Assembly (NCBI RefSeq): GCF_014649755.1
Contig: NZ_BMTQ01000008.1
Location: 62,001-126,000, forward strand
Source of the DNA: Streptomyces litmocidini
Lineage (GTDB): Bacteria; Actinomycetota; Actinomycetes; Streptomycetales; Streptomycetaceae
Direction: 5' to 3'
Length of the DNA: 64,000 nucleotides
Shown here: positions 35,201 through 43,433 of the stretch, in pieces
Numbering within the stretch: the first letter of the stretch is position 1
Layout: each line of letters begins with the position of its first letter
Notes under the pieces: generated by a model
The model's input: the letters and a program-made list of their open reading frames with translations, nothing else
The model's database searches: none
What the model was told of the DNA's origin: nothing
Position numbers and translations under genes: made by a program

Positions 35201-35230
35201 CTGGTGCGACTGCGAGGGGACGGACGATGA
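32210..35230 (+). CDS. SNF2-family DEAD/DEAH helicase
   Basis: A protein of about 1006 residues. The N-terminal half (1-530) is the variable SNF2-N region of bacterial Rad54-like helicases. From about 560 the ATPase begins: Walker A DDMGLGKTITV, motif Ia VVCPTSLMGNWQRE, DEAQ box VVADEAQHVKNP, motif III LSGTPVENNLSELW. The second RecA lobe holds VFTQYVGMARLLEAHL, FLLSLKAAGTGLNLT and the arginine finger QATDRAYRIGQ. SNF2 enzymes translocate on duplex DNA. TTG 32210 is preferred since GAGGA sits 5 bases before it. The end overlaps the SWIM gene (ATGA); the two are a standard pair. Confidence 0.92.
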   Translation: MSLSHGPDEPAREPAPETSRPFRHSAVFLPADPPRAGRIAFWSPDGEPPPAADAPSTGDTEITVVDGDPLQTVTVAARTLSVRDALPFLARARFSDAASPATAFWGAASLFALDLVARGLLLPCLTPGDHDAWRVGPLGPGELAELRTLAASMPPLAHAVPLPAPVPPADGEPPADDEPLLLLPEPEALLRAFADAVADTLPRTPAAPLAAGGPAFAADAPQTVPEQRAWAADVAAVHDAGVRLSLRLELPGFTTESREAPAFRAVLQLHGAADPTLVADAAEVWAGSGRAGAAFGPRARMDALLALRRAARAWPPLSPLLSAAVPDAVELADEEVAELLGPAATALAAAGVQVHWPREPADRLTARAVIGPEGTGADASRDGFEPCGPDAANAPEAMGPSDLTDASDTGAARASALPSFLAADSLLAFNWRFAVGDHELTRTELDRLAEAGRPLVRLRDRWVLVDPAEVRRARAHQDREVTPVDALSAVLTGTTEVDGRPVEVAATGWLERLRERLAEPEGDRPEIPQPAALAATLRDYQLRGLDWLHRMTSLGLGGCLADDMGLGKTITVIALHLHRQTDPASAGPTLVVCPTSLMGNWQREIEKFAPGTPVRRFHGTARDLEELADDGFVLTTYGTMRLDAERLAARNWGLVVADEAQHVKNPYSATARRLRTIGARARVALSGTPVENNLSELWAILDWTTPGLLGGLGAFRTRFAAAVEGGQDPAAAARLAALVRPFLLRRRKSDPGIAPELPPKTETDRTVSLTPEQTGLYEAVVRETLAAIAEADGMERRGLVVKLLTGLKQICNHPAQYLKEERPRIEGRSGKLELLDELLDTILAEGACTLVFTQYVGMARLLEAHLAARGVRTQFLHGGTPVAEREAMVARFQSGDVPVFLLSLKAAGTGLNLTRAEHVVHYDRWWNPAVEAQATDRAYRIGQDRPVQVHRLIAEGTIEDRIAAMLDRKRELADTVLGTGGDAPPELTELTDAELAELVRLRGDGR

Positions 35231-36618
35231 GCGAGTACGGACGAGGGCGCGGCCACGGGGACGTCGAGCGGACCTTCGAGGCGCTCCCGCCGGCGCGCGG
35301 CGGTGGCTTCACCCGCACCTGGTGGGGACGGGCGTGGCTGAAGGCCCTGGAGGACACGGCCCTCGACGGGCAGCAGCTCAAGGCCGGACGCCGGCACGCG
35401 CGCGCGGGGGCGGTGGGCGCCGTCTCGGTGCGGCCCGGCCGGATCACCGCGATGGTCAAGGACCGCGACGGCACGGCGTACCGCGGCGACGTGCTGGTGC
35501 GGGAGTTCTCGGAGGAGCAGTGGGAACGGCTCCTCGACCTCGCCGTGGACAGCGCGGGTCACATCGCCGCGCTCCTCGACCGCGAGATGCCGCCGCACCT
35601 GGTGGAGGACGCCGCGGCGGCCGGGCTCGACCTGCTGCCGGGCATCGGGGACCTCGACGCGGAGTGCGGCTGCGAGGCCTGGGACCACTGTCCGCACACG
35701 GCGGCGCTCTGCTACCAGGTCGCCCGCCTCCTCGACGAGGACCCGTTCGTGCTCCTGTTGATGCGCGGACGGGGTGAGCGCACCCTTCTGGAGCAGCTGC
35801 AGGCGCGCAGTGCCGCACGGGCCGCCGCGCCGTCCGCGCGGGACGGGGCGGGAACCGGTGGCGCGCCGGGCGGACCCGTAGAAGCCGGCGGGATGCCCGG
35901 CGTGCCGGCCGAGGAGGTGTTCGCGGCGGGTTTCCTCGTGCCGCCGCTGCCCGCCCCTCCGGTCTCCCGGGACGTGCCGGGCCGGCCGCCGTCCCTGGAC
36001 ACGGACACGCCGCCGGAGCCGGGGGTCGACCCCGCCGCCCTCGAGTTCCTCGCGGCCGACGCGGCGGCACGCGCGCACAGGCTGCTCGGCGAGTTGACCG
36101 GCGGCGGGGACACGGCCGCCGCGGGCGGAGCGGGCCTGCCGCGTCCGCCCCGGCTGACGGTCGCCCAGGACGCCGTACGGCTCGCGGCGGGCGCCCCCGC
36201 CCCCTCGATCGCGGCCCGGCTCGCCGGCGGCGCGGGCAGGTCACGGGCCGAGCTGGAACCGGCCACGCGCGCGTGGCGGTTCGGCGGCGCCGCCGCCCTC
36301 GCCGTACTCGACGAGGAGTGGACGCCGGACGCCGAGGCACTGGAACGGGCCGCGCTCCGGCTCGCGGAGGCATGGGCGGAGGACGACCGTCCGGCGCTGC
36401 GGCGCGCGGGCGGCGCGCGGTGGACGGCCGTGGGCGCCGACGCGCAGCTGCGGCTCGGCGAGGACGGGCGCTGGTGGCCGTACCTGAAGGCAGGGGCCCG
36501 CTGGTCCCCGGCCGGTCCGCCGGACCGTGACCCGGCGGCGGCCCTGGCGACGGCGCTCGCCGCCGGTGCCGGTGAAACCGGTGCTCCTGGGCCCGGTGCT
36601 AGGAGAGCCGGTGGCTGA
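35227..36618 (+). CDS. SWIM zinc-finger protein
   Basis: The 463-residue partner of the SNF2 helicase. FTRTWWGRAWLKALED is the conserved start of this family, and the SWIM zinc site reads CGCEAWDHCPHTAALCYQ (about 147-163) with CxC and CxH. SWIM fingers bind DNA or protein, and this family probably targets the helicase. The C-terminal half is Ala/Pro-rich with a WTPDAEALERAALRLAEAW segment and a basic-aromatic end (GEDGRWWPYLKAGARWSPAG). Its last 20 bases overlap the convergent gene. Confidence 0.9.
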   Translation: MSEYGRGRGHGDVERTFEALPPARGGGFTRTWWGRAWLKALEDTALDGQQLKAGRRHARAGAVGAVSVRPGRITAMVKDRDGTAYRGDVLVREFSEEQWERLLDLAVDSAGHIAALLDREMPPHLVEDAAAAGLDLLPGIGDLDAECGCEAWDHCPHTAALCYQVARLLDEDPFVLLLMRGRGERTLLEQLQARSAARAAAPSARDGAGTGGAPGGPVEAGGMPGVPAEEVFAAGFLVPPLPAPPVSRDVPGRPPSLDTDTPPEPGVDPAALEFLAADAAARAHRLLGELTGGGDTAAAGGAGLPRPPRLTVAQDAVRLAAGAPAPSIAARLAGGAGRSRAELEPATRAWRFGGAAALAVLDEEWTPDAEALERAALRLAEAWAEDDRPALRRAGGARWTAVGADAQLRLGEDGRWWPYLKAGARWSPAGPPDRDPAAALATALAAGAGETGAPGPGARRAGG

Positions 36619-37792
36619 CCGTGCCGCTGGTGACGACCAGGCTGCAGGCGACGGCGTCCTCGCCGAGGAGGAAACTCGTCCGGTACGGGTACTGGACGAA
36701 GGTCGTCCAGCGCGTGCCGAGCGGCTGCCGGGCGGCCTTGCGGCGAAGCGGTTCGCGGCAGAGCACGGTGGCCGCCTCGCGTACCGCCTCGTCGGTGGCG
36801 AAGGTGCCGACCAGGCGGGGACGGGCGACGAGTTCGCCCCGGTGCGGCGTGTCGCAGCGCCGCCGGAGGGCGGTGCCCGGCGCGTCGCGGTCGATGTCGA
36901 AGCAGTCGCCGACGCGCAGCGCCTCGTAGGAGACGGGCCGCTCGGGTGCCGGAGCGCCCGTCGGACGGCCGGACGGGGTGGCGCCTGGGGCGGTGGTCCG
37001 GGACCGGGAAGGGGCCGGTGAGGTACTGCCCTGCTGTTGCCCGGCTCGGTCTCCGGCTGCCGTTCGCTTCGGCGTGGCGCTCGTCGCCGTGGGGTCGGCG
37101 GGCGTTCCGGCGCTCGGCGCGTCGGCCGCACCCGCTCCGGTCGTCGGGGCGGGTGCGACAAGCCCCGGCCCGTCGGTGGCGACGGGAGACGGCACGCCGG
37201 CCGGGCCCCCACCCGGCGGGCCGTCGGCGAGTCCGCCATCTGCCGTGCCACCCCGTGCGGTCAGGAACGCGCCGGCCACCAGGGCGGCCGTGAGCAGCGG
37301 CAGGAGCGGCACGCCGAACCAACGGGCGCGCCGCGCCGCCGGTCCCGGCCGGGCCGCGCCGAGCCGCACGAAGCGGGCCGACCACGCGGACTCGACACCG
37401 GCCGCGAGGCGCTCGACCGTGAGGGACTCGATCGGACGGCGCGGGGCGGAGTCGGGTGCGGTCGGTGCGGAGGGGATCGGTGCGGATGCGGTCGGTGCGG
37501 ATGGGGACGGCCCGATCGGGTTCGCACCCGTCGAAGAGCCCGTGTCGGTGGGACCCGTGCCGGTGGGACCCGTGCCGATGGGAAGCGTCGCAGTGGGATT
37601 CGTACCCGTCGGATCCACGTCAGTCGGATCCGTACCGGTGGAAGTCGAAGAGCCCGTGTCGACATCGACATAGACATCGACATCGACGTCGGTATCGACG
37701 TCGGTATCGGTATCGACTTCGATGTCGGTGGGACCGGACGGACCCGGACGGCCCGGTTCGGGCTGCGGAGTGGCGGTCGGCGGGTGGGACAC
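36599..37792 (-). CDS. membrane protein with septum-formation-like extracellular domain
   Basis: A single-pass membrane protein. The N-terminal cytoplasmic part has an unusual Asp/Val/Thr/Pro/Gly repeat, then GVPLLPLLTAALVAGAFLTA as the membrane helix, a Pro/Ala/Thr spacer, and a C-terminal domain beginning YEALRVGDCFDIDRD with CDTPHRGELVARP and paired cysteines (VLCREPL, AVACSLVV). That last part resembles the Septum_form/DUF4190-linked domain found in actinobacterial membrane proteins. Start is uncertain: GTG 37792 is taken, but earlier in-frame starts exist up to 37915. The 3' end overlaps the SWIM gene by 20 bases. Confidence 0.72.
   Translation of the reverse strand: MSHPPTATPQPEPGRPGPSGPTDIEVDTDTDVDTDVDVDVYVDVDTGSSTSTGTDPTDVDPTGTNPTATLPIGTGPTGTGPTDTGSSTGANPIGPSPSAPTASAPIPSAPTAPDSAPRRPIESLTVERLAAGVESAWSARFVRLGAARPGPAARRARWFGVPLLPLLTAALVAGAFLTARGGTADGGLADGPPGGGPAGVPSPVATDGPGLVAPAPTTGAGAADAPSAGTPADPTATSATPKRTAAGDRAGQQQGSTSPAPSRSRTTAPGATPSGRPTGAPAPERPVSYEALRVGDCFDIDRDAPGTALRRRCDTPHRGELVARPRLVGTFATDEAVREAATVLCREPLRRKAARQPLGTRWTTFVQYPYRTSFLLGEDAVACSLVVTSGTVSHRLS
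37658..37729. repeat. hexanucleotide microsatellite coding Asp-Val repeats
   Basis: A run of GACATC/GACGTC/GGTATC-type six-base units encodes alternating Asp-Val(Thr) in the membrane protein's N-terminus. Imperfect units continue toward 37500 as Gly-Thr-Asp-Pro repeats. Suggests slippage-driven length variation. Confidence 0.7.
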
Positions 37793-37958
37793 AGGGACCA
37801 GGTTCGCCGTTCGGCGGCGGCGCGGCCAGCCTTCACCGGCCGTCGGGCTCGACCCGTACAGAATCGTGACGATCGCCGGCCCCGCGCGCTCGCGCCGCCG
37901 CCGCTCCCCCATCACCGCCGCCGCTCCCCCGTCACCGCCGCCGCCCGGTCACGGCCGC

Positions 37959-38813
37959 CTACAGGCCGAGCTGGCGCTCCGCGCCCTCGACCGTCTGGGC
38001 GAGGAGCACGGCGATGGTCATGGGGCCGACTCCGCCGGGGACCGGGGTGATGAGGGAGGCGCGCTCGGCGGCCGACGCGAAGTCGACGTCGCCGACGTTG
38101 CCCGGGTTGTAGCCGGCGTCGATGACGACGGCGCCCGGCTTGATGTCCTCGCCCTTGATGAAGTTCGGCTTCCCGACGGCGGCGACGAGGACGTCGGCCT
38201 CACGGACGACCGAGGAGAGGTCCTGGGTGCGGGAGTGGCAGTAGGTGACGGTGGCGTCGCGGCCGAGGAGGAGCAGCCCGGCCGGCTTGCCCAGGATGGC
38301 GCTGCGGCCCACGACGACGGCGCGCTTGCCGCTGAGTTCGACGTCGTAGGCGTCGAGAAGGCGCATGATGCCGCCGGGCGTGCAGGAGACGAAGCCGGGC
38401 AGGCCGAAGCCCATGGCGGCGAAGGAGGCCATGGTGACGCCGTCGACGTCCTTCTCCGGGGCGATGGCCTCGAAGGCGGCGCGTTCGTCGATGTGGGGAC
38501 CGACCGGGTGCTGGAGCAGGATGCCGTGCACCTCGGGGTCGTCGGACAGGGCGGTGATGGCGGCGACGAGCTCCTCGGTCGTCGTCTCGGCGGGCAGTTC
38601 GACGTGCTTGGAGCGGATTCCGGCCTTCGCACAGCGGTTCTGCTTCATCTTCACGTACGTGACGGAGGCCGGGTCCGCGCCGACCAGCACGGTCGCGAGG
38701 CACGGCGTGACACCGGTGCGGCGGGTGATCTCGGCGGCTCGGACGGCGGTCTCCTCGACCGTGCGGCGGGCGAGGGCCGTGCCGTCCATGAGGGTGGCGG
38801 TGCTGATGGACAT
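37959..38813 (-). CDS. folD: bifunctional methylenetetrahydrofolate dehydrogenase/cyclohydrolase FolD
   Basis: The 284-residue cytoplasmic enzyme interconverts 5,10-methylene-, methenyl- and 10-formyl-tetrahydrofolate with NADP. Catalytic Lys 55 lies in YVKMKQNRC, Gln 101 in ILLQHPVGP and Asp 124 in KDVDGVTM. The NADP-binding motif is VVVGRSAILGKPAGLLLL and the C-terminal signature TPVPGGVGPMTIAVLL is intact. Length is normal. Start ATG 38813 follows AGGAG at 5 bases; that ribosome site is complementary to part of the upstream ZTP riboswitch, so translation is likely controlled by the purine-synthesis alarmone ZTP. Confidence 0.96.
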   Translation of the reverse strand: MSISTATLMDGTALARRTVEETAVRAAEITRRTGVTPCLATVLVGADPASVTYVKMKQNRCAKAGIRSKHVELPAETTTEELVAAITALSDDPEVHGILLQHPVGPHIDERAAFEAIAPEKDVDGVTMASFAAMGFGLPGFVSCTPGGIMRLLDAYDVELSGKRAVVVGRSAILGKPAGLLLLGRDATVTYCHSRTQDLSSVVREADVLVAAVGKPNFIKGEDIKPGAVVIDAGYNPGNVGDVDFASAAERASLITPVPGGVGPMTIAVLLAQTVEGAERQLGL

Positions 38814-38818
38814 GGAAA

Positions 38819-38946
38819 CTCCTGGGCGTCGTCTCTGACCGGTGGTTCGCCCAGGCGCACGGCATCGGCACGGGCGCGCCGCTACGGCACGCCCTGCCGG
38901 GCCGCTCCCCGGTGGTGATCCACCTCAAGCGCCAGTCACGGCCCGG
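38819..38946 (-). promoter_or_regulatory. ZTP (pfl) riboswitch controlling folD
   Basis: The leader matches the pfl consensus. Outer stem CCGGGCC (38946-38940) pairs with GGCCCGG (38903-38897), enclosing CGTGACTGGCG, hairpin GGTGG-ATCA-CCACC and GGGGAGC. A variable linker leads to the conserved GCGCCTGGGCG (about 38858-38848). Its CCTGGGCG (38855-38848) is exactly complementary to CGCCCAGG (38828-38821), which contains the start of the ribosome site. Without ligand the site would be masked; ZTP binding should free it. Motif recognition is from known pfl RNAs; the switch mechanism is inferred. Confidence 0.88.
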
Positions 38947-39041
38947 ACCCCACTCTACGTGAGCGGCCGGGGGCCGGTCCCGGACAGGGTGCGCATGCCG
39001 TGGCGCGAGGTGGCTTGCCGGGTGGCCGCGGGCGCACCACG

Positions 39042-40544
39042 ATGAGCGCGACGGGCCGGGACGACCTCGACGAGGAGGCCGAGTTGAGCAATGTGTGGAG
39101 GGCCGCGGAGCCACGGCCGGGACGGGCACCGGCGGCGGAATCCGGAGCGGCTACCCGCCCGGGGACGGCCCGGGGTGCGACGTCCGACAGGGGTGCGTCG
39201 GCGGACCTCGACGCGGACGCCGGTCGGGACGAGGACGGGCACGCGGGCACCGGCCGAGGCGGGGGCGGACGCCCGGGCACCGGCGGAGGCACCGGTCGAG
39301 GCACCGCCCCGGGCGCGGACGCCCGTCGGGGCGCGGACGCGGACCCGCACGTCCGGGAGGCACGTCCGCTGGTGGCCGCGTCCTGGCGCCGGTCCGTACG
39401 CGCGCGCGTGAGCCCTGACGGGGCGGCGCGGGTCGAACTGGACGAGGACGAGCTCGCCGCGTGCCGGGAAGCCCACCCGCTCGCCTCGGCGATGCCGGTG
39501 ATCCGGGAGCTGATGGGGGCGTACGCGACGGACGGCGAGCACCTTCTCGCGGTCTGCGACGCCGCCGGGCGCATGCTGTGGGTCGAAGGGCACCCGGGCA
39601 CCCTGCGCAGGGCCCGGGGGATGAACTTCGTCGCCGGGGCCCGCTGGTCGGAGACGGCGGCCGGGACGAACGCGCCGGGCACCGCCCTGGCCGTCGACCG
39701 GCCGGTACAGGTCGTCGCCGCCGAGCACTTCCGGCGTCCGGTGCGGGCGTGGACCTGCGCCGCGGCTCCCGTGCACGACCCGCGCAGCGGGCGGGTGATC
39801 GGCGCGGTCGACATCACCGGCGGGGAACGGCTCGCGCACCCGCACAGCCTCGGCTTCGTCCAGGCGGTGGCCCGTGCGGCCGAGTCCCAGCTGGCCCTGC
39901 TCGGACCGGCCCCGGACCCGGAGCGGATCAGGCTGTCGGCGCTGGGCCGGGACGAGGCGGTGCTCTCGGTGGGCGGGCGACGGCTGCGGCTGAGCCGCCG
40001 TCACAGCGAGATCCTGGTGGTCCTCGCACACCGGCCGGAGGGGGTGGGCGGTGAAGAACTCCTCACCCTCCTGTACGAGGACGGGTCGGTCACGCCGGTG
40101 ACGCCGCGGGCGGAACTGTCCCGGCTGCGCGCGTTGCTCGGCCCCGACGTGCTGCGATCACGGCCGTACCGGCTCGCCGCCCCGGTGGACGCGGACTTCG
40201 CGACGGTCGACCGGAGGCTCGCCTCGGGGGCCGTCACGGCGGCGGCCGGGGAGTACGCGGGCCCGCTGCTGCCCGCGTCGCTCGCGCCCGGAGTGGTGCG
40301 GCTGCGGGAGCGGCTCGCGGACCGGCTGCGGGCGGCTCTGGTGGACCGGGGCGATCCCGGACTGCTCGCCGACTGGGCGTACAGCGCGTGGGGCGAGGAC
40401 GACGTGGTGGTCTGGCGAGCGCTGTGCGCCGCGGTGCCGACGTCGCAGCTTCCTCCCGTACGGGCGAGGCTCGACGCCCTGGAGGCGGAACTGTCCGTCG
40501 GCGCAACGGGTTTGCAACGTACCGTTCACCACACTCGGGCGTGA
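39042..40544 (+). CDS. GAF-domain transcriptional regulator of aldehyde dehydrogenase
   Basis: The 500-residue protein has a low-complexity Gly/Arg/Ala N-tail (1-110), a GAF-type sensor domain (about 140-290: MGAYATDGEHLLAVCDAAGR, GARWSETAAGTNAPGTALAV, HFRRPVRAWTCAAAPVHDP) and a C-terminal winged helix (LRLSRRHSEILVVLAHRPEG; PRAELSRLRALLGPDVLRS). The GAF part resembles AcoR-type sensors, but the sigma-54 ATPase is replaced by the winged helix. It sits 44 bases upstream of an aldehyde dehydrogenase gene, a conserved Streptomyces pair. The ATG at 39042 is taken; an in-frame GTG 39000 is possible. Confidence 0.82.
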   Translation: MSATGRDDLDEEAELSNVWRAAEPRPGRAPAAESGAATRPGTARGATSDRGASADLDADAGRDEDGHAGTGRGGGGRPGTGGGTGRGTAPGADARRGADADPHVREARPLVAASWRRSVRARVSPDGAARVELDEDELAACREAHPLASAMPVIRELMGAYATDGEHLLAVCDAAGRMLWVEGHPGTLRRARGMNFVAGARWSETAAGTNAPGTALAVDRPVQVVAAEHFRRPVRAWTCAAAPVHDPRSGRVIGAVDITGGERLAHPHSLGFVQAVARAAESQLALLGPAPDPERIRLSALGRDEAVLSVGGRRLRLSRRHSEILVVLAHRPEGVGGEELLTLLYEDGSVTPVTPRAELSRLRALLGPDVLRSRPYRLAAPVDADFATVDRRLASGAVTAAAGEYAGPLLPASLAPGVVRLRERLADRLRAALVDRGDPGLLADWAYSAWGEDDVVVWRALCAAVPTSQLPPVRARLDALEAELSVGATGLQRTVHHTRA

Positions 40545-40588
40545 GCACCGGCCAGGGACGGCCGGCGCGTCCGAGGGAGGCCATGTCC

Positions 40589-42112
40589 ATGACCCGTTAC
40601 GCCGCGCCCGGCACCGACGGCGCGCTCATGTCGTACCAGGCCCGCTACGACCACTGGATCGGCGGCGAGTACGTCGCCCCGGCGGACGGCCGCTACTTCG
40701 AGAACCCCAGTCCGGTCGACGGCCGTCCCTTCACGGAGGTCGCGCGCGGCACCGCCGAGGACGTGGAACGCGCCCTCGACGCGGCGCACGCGGCGGCCCC
40801 GGCGTGGGGGCGGACGGCGCCGGCGGAGCGGGCGGGCGTCCTGCTGAAGATCGCGGACCGCATGGAGAGGAACCTGGAGGCGCTCGCGGTCGCCGAGACC
40901 TGGGACAACGGCAAGCCCGTGCGGGAGACGCTCGCCGCGGACATCCCGCTCGCGATCGACCACTTCCGCTACTTCGCGGGGGCGCTGCGGGCCCAGGAGG
41001 GCGCGCTGAGCGAGATCGACGACGACACCGTGGCGTACCACTTCCACGAGCCGCTGGGCGTCGTCGCGCAGATCATCCCGTGGAACTTCCCGATCCTGAT
41101 GGCGGTCTGGAAGCTGGCCCCGGCGCTGGCCGCGGGCAACGCGGTGGTCCTCAAGCCGGCCGAACAGACCCCGGCCTCGGTGCACTTCTGGCTGAGCCTG
41201 GTCGCGGACCTGCTGCCCCCGGGTGTCCTGAACGTCGTCAACGGCTTCGGGGAGGAGGCCGGCAAGCCGCTGGCGTCCAGCCCGCGCGTGGCGAAGATCG
41301 CCTTCACGGGCGAGACGACGACAGGCCGACTGATCATGGAGTACGCCTCGCGGAACCTGAAGCCCGTCACGCTCGAACTCGGCGGCAAGTCGCCGAACAT
41401 CTTCTTCGACGACGTGTGGGCGGCGGACGACGACTTCCGCGACAAGGCCCTCGAAGGCTTCACGATGTTCGCCCTCAACCAGGGGGAGGTCTGCACCTGT
41501 CCCTCGCGCGCCCTCGTCCAGCGCGGGCACTACGCCGACTTCCTGGAAGCGGCGGTCGCCCGCACGGAGAAGATCGTCCCGGGCCACCCCCTGGACACGG
41601 ACACGATGATCGGCGCGCAGGCCTCCGCCGACCAGCTCCGCAAGATCCTCTCCTACCTGGAGATCGGCCAGAAGGAGGGCGCGAAGATCCTGACGGGCGG
41701 CCGGCTCGTCGAGCACGGGGGCGAGTTGGCGGGCGGCTACTACGTACAGCCGACCGTGTTCGAGGGCGACAACCGCATGCGGATCTTCCAGGAGGAGATC
41801 TTCGGCCCGGTGGTGGCGGTGACCTCCTTCACGGACTTCGACGACGCGATCCGCACGGCCAACGACACGCTCTACGGCCTCGGCGCCGGCGTCTGGACCC
41901 GCGACACGAACACCGCCTACCGCGCGGGCCGCGCGATCCAGGCGGGCCGCGTCTGGACGAACTGCTACCACGCCTACCCGGCCCATTCCGCTTTCGGAGG
42001 CTACAAGCAGTCGGGCATCGGCCGAGAGACCCACAAGATGATGCTGGAGCACTACCAGCAGACGAAGAACATCTTTTGTAGCTACTCCCCGAAGGCAGTG
42101 GGGTTCTTCTAG
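40589..42112 (+). CDS. aldehyde dehydrogenase, acetaldehyde/ExaC type
   Basis: The 507-residue NAD-dependent enzyme oxidises aldehydes, probably acetaldehyde or chloroacetaldehyde, to acids. Conserved parts: PWNFPILMAVWKLAPALAAG, general base Glu in LELGGKSPN, catalytic Cys 302 in NQGEVCTCPSR, and EEIFGPVVAV. HSAFGGYKQSGIGRETHKMM near the end is typical of the ExaC/AldB group. ATG 40589 is favoured because GAGGGAGG lies 8 bases upstream; ATG 40583 would be only 2 bases from it. Cotranscribed with and likely controlled by the GAF regulator. Confidence 0.93.
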   Translation: MTRYAAPGTDGALMSYQARYDHWIGGEYVAPADGRYFENPSPVDGRPFTEVARGTAEDVERALDAAHAAAPAWGRTAPAERAGVLLKIADRMERNLEALAVAETWDNGKPVRETLAADIPLAIDHFRYFAGALRAQEGALSEIDDDTVAYHFHEPLGVVAQIIPWNFPILMAVWKLAPALAAGNAVVLKPAEQTPASVHFWLSLVADLLPPGVLNVVNGFGEEAGKPLASSPRVAKIAFTGETTTGRLIMEYASRNLKPVTLELGGKSPNIFFDDVWAADDDFRDKALEGFTMFALNQGEVCTCPSRALVQRGHYADFLEAAVARTEKIVPGHPLDTDTMIGAQASADQLRKILSYLEIGQKEGAKILTGGRLVEHGGELAGGYYVQPTVFEGDNRMRIFQEEIFGPVVAVTSFTDFDDAIRTANDTLYGLGAGVWTRDTNTAYRAGRAIQAGRVWTNCYHAYPAHSAFGGYKQSGIGRETHKMMLEHYQQTKNIFCSYSPKAVGFF

Positions 42113-42782
42113 CGTCCCAAGTCTGGATGCCGACAAGGAAATTGCTCACCAGGGCCGGCCGAGATAACTGCTCTGGTTCGTCACGTCGCGTAGTCGAATC
42201 GGCCGCCCAGCTCGCACCTGCGGACCAGTCACGGACCAGACTCCCGCCCGGCGTGAGGCAGGCGACAACCCTCTGACACGTATGGCGGAAAGACCTAGCG
42301 GGACCGCTCAGGCTCAGCAGCACGCTCCGCGGGCGTGGGAACAGGCTTCGAGCCAGACCGCTCTCATCACATGGTCCGCATGACCGTCGTGCTGGGCGAC
42401 CTCGTCGCGGATCACGCTGTTGAGGACGTCGGCTCCGTTGTCGAGCGCGGCGCGCTTGGTGGCGCTGACGCCGGGGCAGTACCGGCGTTGAGGTCGTAGA
42501 ACCTGGGGTAGCCGAGGATCCGGACGGCTGGCAGTCAGGCGGCGGGAGATCGGGACGCGCTGGCGGCGCCTTCCCGCCTCTCGACAGGCCATGCTCGCCC
42601 TGCCCCACCTGCGGTGCGGTGACACCTGGACCCAGCCGGCTGCCGGGTCCTGGAAGGTGTGGCCGCCTGGCAAGGGCAGGTCCGAGCCGCAGATGTTCGC
42701 GGCGGAGCACCGGCGACCCGCCCACTGATCCTACGACACCGCCACGGAACGGAGCAGCCTGACCGCCGCTACGGTCCAGTGC
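42113..42782. other. 670-base stretch without an intact gene; degraded DNA
   Basis: Composition by eye is less GC-rich than before. A minus-strand frame (42314-42673) ends in plausible protein sequence (NGADVLNSVIRDEVAQHDGH), but the start is Arg/Pro-rich and other frames look equally coding in patches, so it may be a decayed gene. No tRNA or terminator seen. It marks the left edge of the more variable region. Confidence 0.5.
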
Positions 42783-43337
42783 TCAGCGCACCGGGCGGTA
42801 GGTCGCGATGATCACGCCGCTGCCGGTGGGCTCGGCGCTCACCAGTTCCAGCTTCTTCAGGGCGGCGTCATCCGCGAACAGCTTCTTCCGGCCCTCGCCG
42901 GCCACCACCGGGTGGATCAACAGCACCAGTTCGTCCAGCAGATCAAGTTCCAGCAGCGAACGAACCAGCGTCGGGCTGCCCGCGACGGTGATGTCCTTGC
43001 CCTCGCCTGCCTTGAGCTTCTCGATCGCGGCCGTCAGATCGCCGTTGATGAGCGTGCTGTTGGCCCAGTCCTCGACGCTGTCCAGCGTGGAGGAGACGAC
43101 GTACTTGGGCGAATCGTTGATCCACTTGGCGAAACCGGCGTCCTCGCCGCTGGTCACCGTCGGCCAGTACTCGGCCCACTCGGTGAAGGTCACCCGGCCC
43201 ATCAGAATCGTGTCCGCCGTTTCCAGCGCCTTCCCCAGCGCGGCGCCCATCTCCTCGTCGAAGGCGAACTGCCATTCGTTCGGCGACTGGACGACACCGT
43301 CGAGCGAGATGAACGGACTCGAAACGACCTTGCGCAT
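42783..43337 (-). CDS. dihydrofolate reductase-family protein (RibD C-terminal)
   Basis: The 184-residue protein begins MRKVVSSPFISLDGVVQSPN and has TADTILMGRVTFTEWAEYW, DSPKYVVSSTL, GKDITVAGSPTLVRSLLELD and LLIHPVVAGEGRKKLF. This is the RibD-C/YwjB-type member of the dihydrofolate reductase superfamily, an NADPH-binding fold. The physiological substrate of these small proteins is generally unknown; they are not the essential folate reductase. The AraC-type gene upstream on the same strand ends 97 bases before its start would begin, so the two may form an operon. Confidence 0.9.
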   Translation of the reverse strand: MRKVVSSPFISLDGVVQSPNEWQFAFDEEMGAALGKALETADTILMGRVTFTEWAEYWPTVTSGEDAGFAKWINDSPKYVVSSTLDSVEDWANSTLINGDLTAAIEKLKAGEGKDITVAGSPTLVRSLLELDLLDELVLLIHPVVAGEGRKKLFADDAALKKLELVSAEPTGSGVIIATYRPVR

Positions 43338-43433
43338 GATTCCTCCGTGATGAGTTCCGGGCCGTCTGCCCGGTTACGGTCGGGACGGCCCCGCGACCGG
43401 GACGAGCCGACCCCGTCGGCTACGCCAGGAAAC

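Noticed and set aside
42314..42673. Possible gene of 119 residues on the minus strand
   Set aside because: Only the last 50 residues look protein-like, no ribosome site or family; kept as degraded DNA.
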